DNA from: Prunella strophiata
Taxonomy: Eukaryota > Chordata > Aves > Passeriformes > Prunellidae
Reading direction: 5' to 3'
Assembly (NCBI GenBank): GCA_036583965.1
Contig: JAZBQD010000005.1
Span: 979,456 to 1,043,455 of the forward strand
Length of the DNA: 64,000 nt
Shown: piece by piece, positions 60,904-64,000 of the stretch
How the letters are laid out: the number at the start of each line of letters is the position of its first letter
Numbering within the stretch: the stretch's first letter is position 1
Translations under genes and position numbers: made by a program
The notes under the pieces: generated by a model
The model's database searches: none
Told to the model about the DNA's origin: nothing
Seen by the model: the letters and a program-made list of their open reading frames with translations, nothing else

Positions 60904-63813
60904 TTACAGCCCCTGCGTCTTCAGCTCCAGCGGCTCTGCCGGCGGCTCGGGCGGCGGCCTCGACGGCGGCGGCGACGGCGGCGGTGACGGCGGTGGGGGC
61001 GGGCGGCTCTCCCTTGAGGGCGGCCAGGCGCTCGGCCAGGCTGCGCGGCCGCGGGCAGCAGCGCGAACACTCGTACAGCAATCACGCAATCCGCGCCCAG
61101 CGCCCGCCCAGCAAGCGGGGCCCGCCCAAGTACAAACACCTGCGGGGGGTGCTGGCGTGGGCACCGGCACGGTGACCCCCCGGCCCATCAGCCCATCCGT
61201 GCACGGAACCCACCCCCGGTGATGCCCGAGTCGGGGCCATCCATCTCCCGGTGATCGGGGACGCGCCCAGCGGTCCCCCTCCCCGGATCTGTCCCCGGGT
61301 GCAGGACCCGTCTGCCGCTCCCCGGGATGTCCCCGGGTGCAGGACCCGTCTGCCGCTCCCCGGGATGTCCCCGGGTGCAGGACCCGTCTGCCGCTCCCCG
61401 GGATGTCCCCGGGTGCAGGACCCGTCTGCCGCTCCCCGGGATGTCCCCGGGGTGCAGACCCGTCTGCCGCTCCCCGGGATGTCCCCGGGGTGCAGACCCG
61501 TCTGCCGCTCCCCGGGATGTCCCCGGGTGCAGGACCCGTCTGCCGCTCCCCGGGATGTCCCCGGGTGCAGGACCCGTCTGCCGCTCCCCGGGATGTCCCC
61601 GGGTGCAGGACCCGTCTGCCGCTCCCCGGGATGTCCCCGGGGTGCAGACCCGTCTGCCGCTCCCCGGGATGTCCCCGGGGTGCAGACCCGTCTGCCGCTC
61701 CCCGGGATGTCCCCGGGTGCAGGACCCGTCTGCCGCTCCCCGGGATGTCCCCGGGTGCAGGACCCGTCTGCCGCTCCCCGGGATGTCCCCGGGGTGCAGA
61801 CCCGTCTGCCGCTCCCCGGGATGTCCCCGGGTGCAGGACCCGTCTGCCGCTCCCCGGGATGTCCCCGGGTGCAGGACCCGTCTGCCGCTCCCCGGGATGT
61901 CCCCGGGTGCAGGACCCGTCTGCCGCTCCCCGGGATGTCCCCGGGGTGCAGACCCGTCTGCCGCTCCCCGGGATGTCCCCGGGTGCAGGACCCGTCTGCC
62001 GCTCCCCGGGATGTCCCCGGGTGCAGGACCCGTCTGCCGCTCCCCGGGATGTCCCCGGGGTGCAGACCCGTCTGCCGCTCCCCGGGATGTCCCCGGGGTG
62101 CAGGACCCGTCTGCCGCTCCCCGGGATGTCCCCGGGTGCAGGACCCGTCTGCCGCTCCCCGGGATGTCGCGGGGGTACCCAGCACCCTGGGGTGCCGCTG
62201 TCACCGTGGTGACACCGGCAGCCTCCCGCCTTCAGCGGGGACACAGCGGCTGGGGCAGGACAGGGACAAGCGGGGAGGAACTGGGGGGGGCCCGGGGCGG
62301 GTTTGGGGGTCCCCGTCCCCCCCGTCCCCACTTACCCAGTGGTTGGCGAAGTTGCGGGTGATGACGGCGGGGGCGAAGGAGCGAGCGGGGTTCATGCCGG
62401 CGCCCGTGTAGTGGTCTCTGGGGGATGGGCATTGGGTCGGCTGGCCAGCTGCCCCCCAGCCCCTTCCCCGCGCCCGCGGTCCCAGCACGGGGGTCCCCGC
62501 GGCCGCCCTTACCCCGAAGAGGTGGCCGAGGGCGAGGGAGAAGCCGACGGGCACGGCGGCCATGGCCGGGCGCCCGTCGTGGCGGTCGTCGAAGCTGGCG
62601 AAGACGCAGAGGATGAACTGGGCGGTCAGGAGCAGCTCCACCACCGTGCCCTGGCCCGGGCCCACGCCGGGGTGCAGCTGCGCGGGGAGAGGGCTCAGCA
62701 CCCCGCAGAGTTGCTCCCCCCAATCCCCTCAGCACCCCAAATCCCCCCTCGTTATCCTTCCACACCCCAAAATCCCACTGCACCACAAACCTCTTCTCAT
62801 TCCCAAACTCCTCCAGGGATGCCCGGCCCCCATTTCTGTCCCACATCAATCCAAACCCCAAAATATCTTCTGGACCCCCCAATCTGCCATCAGACCCCTC
62901 AAACACCTCTGAACCCCAGAATCCCCATTAGAGCCCCATGGTACCCCAGAACATCTCCTGAACCCCCCAAATGCCCCAAAAACTCCTTCTGGCCCCTTCT
63001 CCCCTCATTCCCCCAAACCTCTTTGAACCCCTCATCCCCCCATTATAGCCCCATGGCACCCCAGAACACCTCCTGGACCCCCCCAAATTTCCCCAAACCT
63101 CTGAACCCCTCATCCCCCCATTATAGCCCCATGGCACCCAGAACACCTCCTGGACCCCAGATTCCCCCAAAACTCCTTCTGGACCCCCCTCCCCAATTCC
63201 CCCAAACCTCTGAACCCCTCATCCCCCCCTTACAGCCCCATGGCACCCAGATCCCAAAACAACCCCTGCATCCTCCAAACCCCACATACAATCCCAAAGT
63301 ACCCCAGACCCCCACACGCCTCGGGAGCCTCAATCCCCCCCCAACCCTCATTACAAGCCCCCACCAGAATCTTCTCCCCCCCCCTTACCTCACACCCCCA
63401 GCCTCGCCCCATCTCCCCACCCGCCCCGTTTCCCCTGCTTCACCCGCTCTTAGCCGCGGGTGCCACTGAAAAAAAAAAATGGGCCCTGGGCTCACCCCGT
63501 AGAGCACCCCGGCGCCGGCCAGCATGCCCAGCACCTGGGCCAGCAGGTAGCCCACGGCACGGGGCAGGGAGAGCTGCGAGGCCAGCAGGAATGCCAGCGT
63601 GATGGCCGGGTTGACGTGACCCCCGCTGACATGGCCCAACGCCTGCACCACGGTGGTCTGGGCCAGCCCGAAGGCCAGGGCGGCCCCCACGACGCTGGGG
63701 GGGCCCGGGGCCCAGCGCAGGGAGGCCCCCAGCCCCAGCAGGGCATAGAGGAGGCTGCCCAGGAACTCGGCCAGGACGGCCCTCCAGAAGGCGGACGAGC
63801 GCAGCTCCCGCAT
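60904..63813 (-). CDS. MIP: Major intrinsic protein of lens fibre (aquaporin-0), disrupted
   Basis: MIP is the lens-fibre water channel and junction protein. Exon 1 (63496-63813 as read) begins [20 protein letters not shown]. It contains the first NPA box ([17 protein letters not shown]) and stops at VLYG, where mammalian exon 1 runs about 14 codons further. Exon 2 (62513-62677) is [20 protein letters not shown] to [10 protein letters not shown], exactly 55 codons as in human. Exon 3 (62336-62417) has the second NPA box and selectivity Arg ([20 protein letters not shown]) but is 82 nt instead of 81, so the frame slips. Exon 4 (60904-61139) is recognisable from [20 protein letters not shown] and the end [13 protein letters not shown], but in more than one frame. 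Order and orientation next to TIMELESS match mammals. The breaks look like consensus indels; loss of the gene is less likely. Confidence 0.92.
61300..62170. repeat. 38-bp minisatellite in MIP intron 3
   Basis: About 22 copies of a 38-bp unit, ccgtctgccgctccccggga plus tgtccccgggtgcaggac. There are two forms of equal length, ccccgggtgcaggac and ccccggggtgcagac, mixed along the array. Confidence 0.97.
62880..63290. repeat. Minisatellite in MIP intron 1
   Basis: Four copies of a unit of about 80-90 bp containing attatagccccatggcaccc, cagaacacctcctggacccc and caaacctctgaacccctcat. Confidence 0.85.
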
Positions 63814-63874
63814 GGCCTGGCCCCGCTGCCCTCCACGGCCCCGCTCCCCTCCCCGGGGGCCGCCCGTGCCCACC

Positions 63875-63880
63875 TTTATA
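63875..63880 (-). promoter_or_regulatory. MIP: MIP TATA box
   Basis: TATAAA on the minus strand (plus tttata), 62 nt upstream of the start codon. This leaves a 5' leader of about 30-40 nt. The surrounding sequence is GC-rich. A TATA-driven promoter fits a strongly tissue-restricted lens gene. Confidence 0.65.
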
Positions 63881-64000
63881 AGCCCCCCCCGGGCCGGCCC
63901 CGGGGGTGGGATCTCACCTCCGCCACCCCCCGTTAACCGCTTCGCTGCCCGGGGCACGGGACAGGTGACACGCGGTGAGGAACGCCCCCCTCCCCCGAGC

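Overview
The window is avian nuclear DNA. CR1 retrotransposon 3' ends carry bird-type tails and are the only clear interspersed repeats. The genes have short introns and GC-rich exons. Tandem repeats fill most introns, as expected for a gene-dense microchromosome. The CR1 subtype looks like that of a neoavian, perhaps passerine, bird (inference).

Layout, left to right. (1) 1-~31 kb: 5' part of LRP1 on the minus strand. Coding exons 2-6 lie at 13.9, 9.3, 7.7, 5.9 and 5.5 kb. Intron 6 runs off the left edge. Intron 1 is at least 16 kb and holds a 128-bp satellite, a CR1 pair and a long hairpin. The signal-peptide exon was not found; it may be hidden near a CpG-rich block that contains a 203-base G run. 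(2) ~31-38 kb: GC-rich intergenic and promoter region, head to head between LRP1 and STAT6. (3) 38.06-42.54 kb: STAT6 on the plus strand, 13 coding exons through the SH2 domain. Its tyrosine-phosphorylation tail falls in or beyond a 500-N gap. (4) 42.6-44.4 kb: gap, then a tandem array of CR1-derived sequence. (5) 44.4-46.0 kb: the N-terminal and coiled-coil half of STAT2 on the minus strand, with many frame-breaking indels. (6) 47.3-48.65 kb: a 20-bp minisatellite ending against a TATA box, short 5' intron and signal-peptide start on the minus strand. This is the position APOF holds in mammals. (7) 49.09-59.52 kb: complete TIMELESS on the minus strand, 29 coding exons and about 1210 residues once two single-base frame breaks are discounted. 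(8) 60.90-63.81 kb: MIP (lens aquaporin-0) on the minus strand, four exons, the later ones damaged by indels.

The gene set is that of human 12q13 but joined differently. In human, STAT2-APOF-TIMELESS-MIP and STAT6-LRP1 are separate blocks; here they meet, with STAT6 and STAT2 tail to tail across the gap. LRP1 is an endocytic receptor, STAT6 and STAT2 are IL-4/IL-13 and type I interferon transcription factors, TIMELESS is a replication-fork protection protein, and MIP is a lens water channel. They are neighbours by descent, not an operon-like unit.

Sequence quality is uneven. Homopolymer runs (203 G, 25 C) and clusters of single-base indels in STAT2 and MIP look like unpolished consensus rather than biology.
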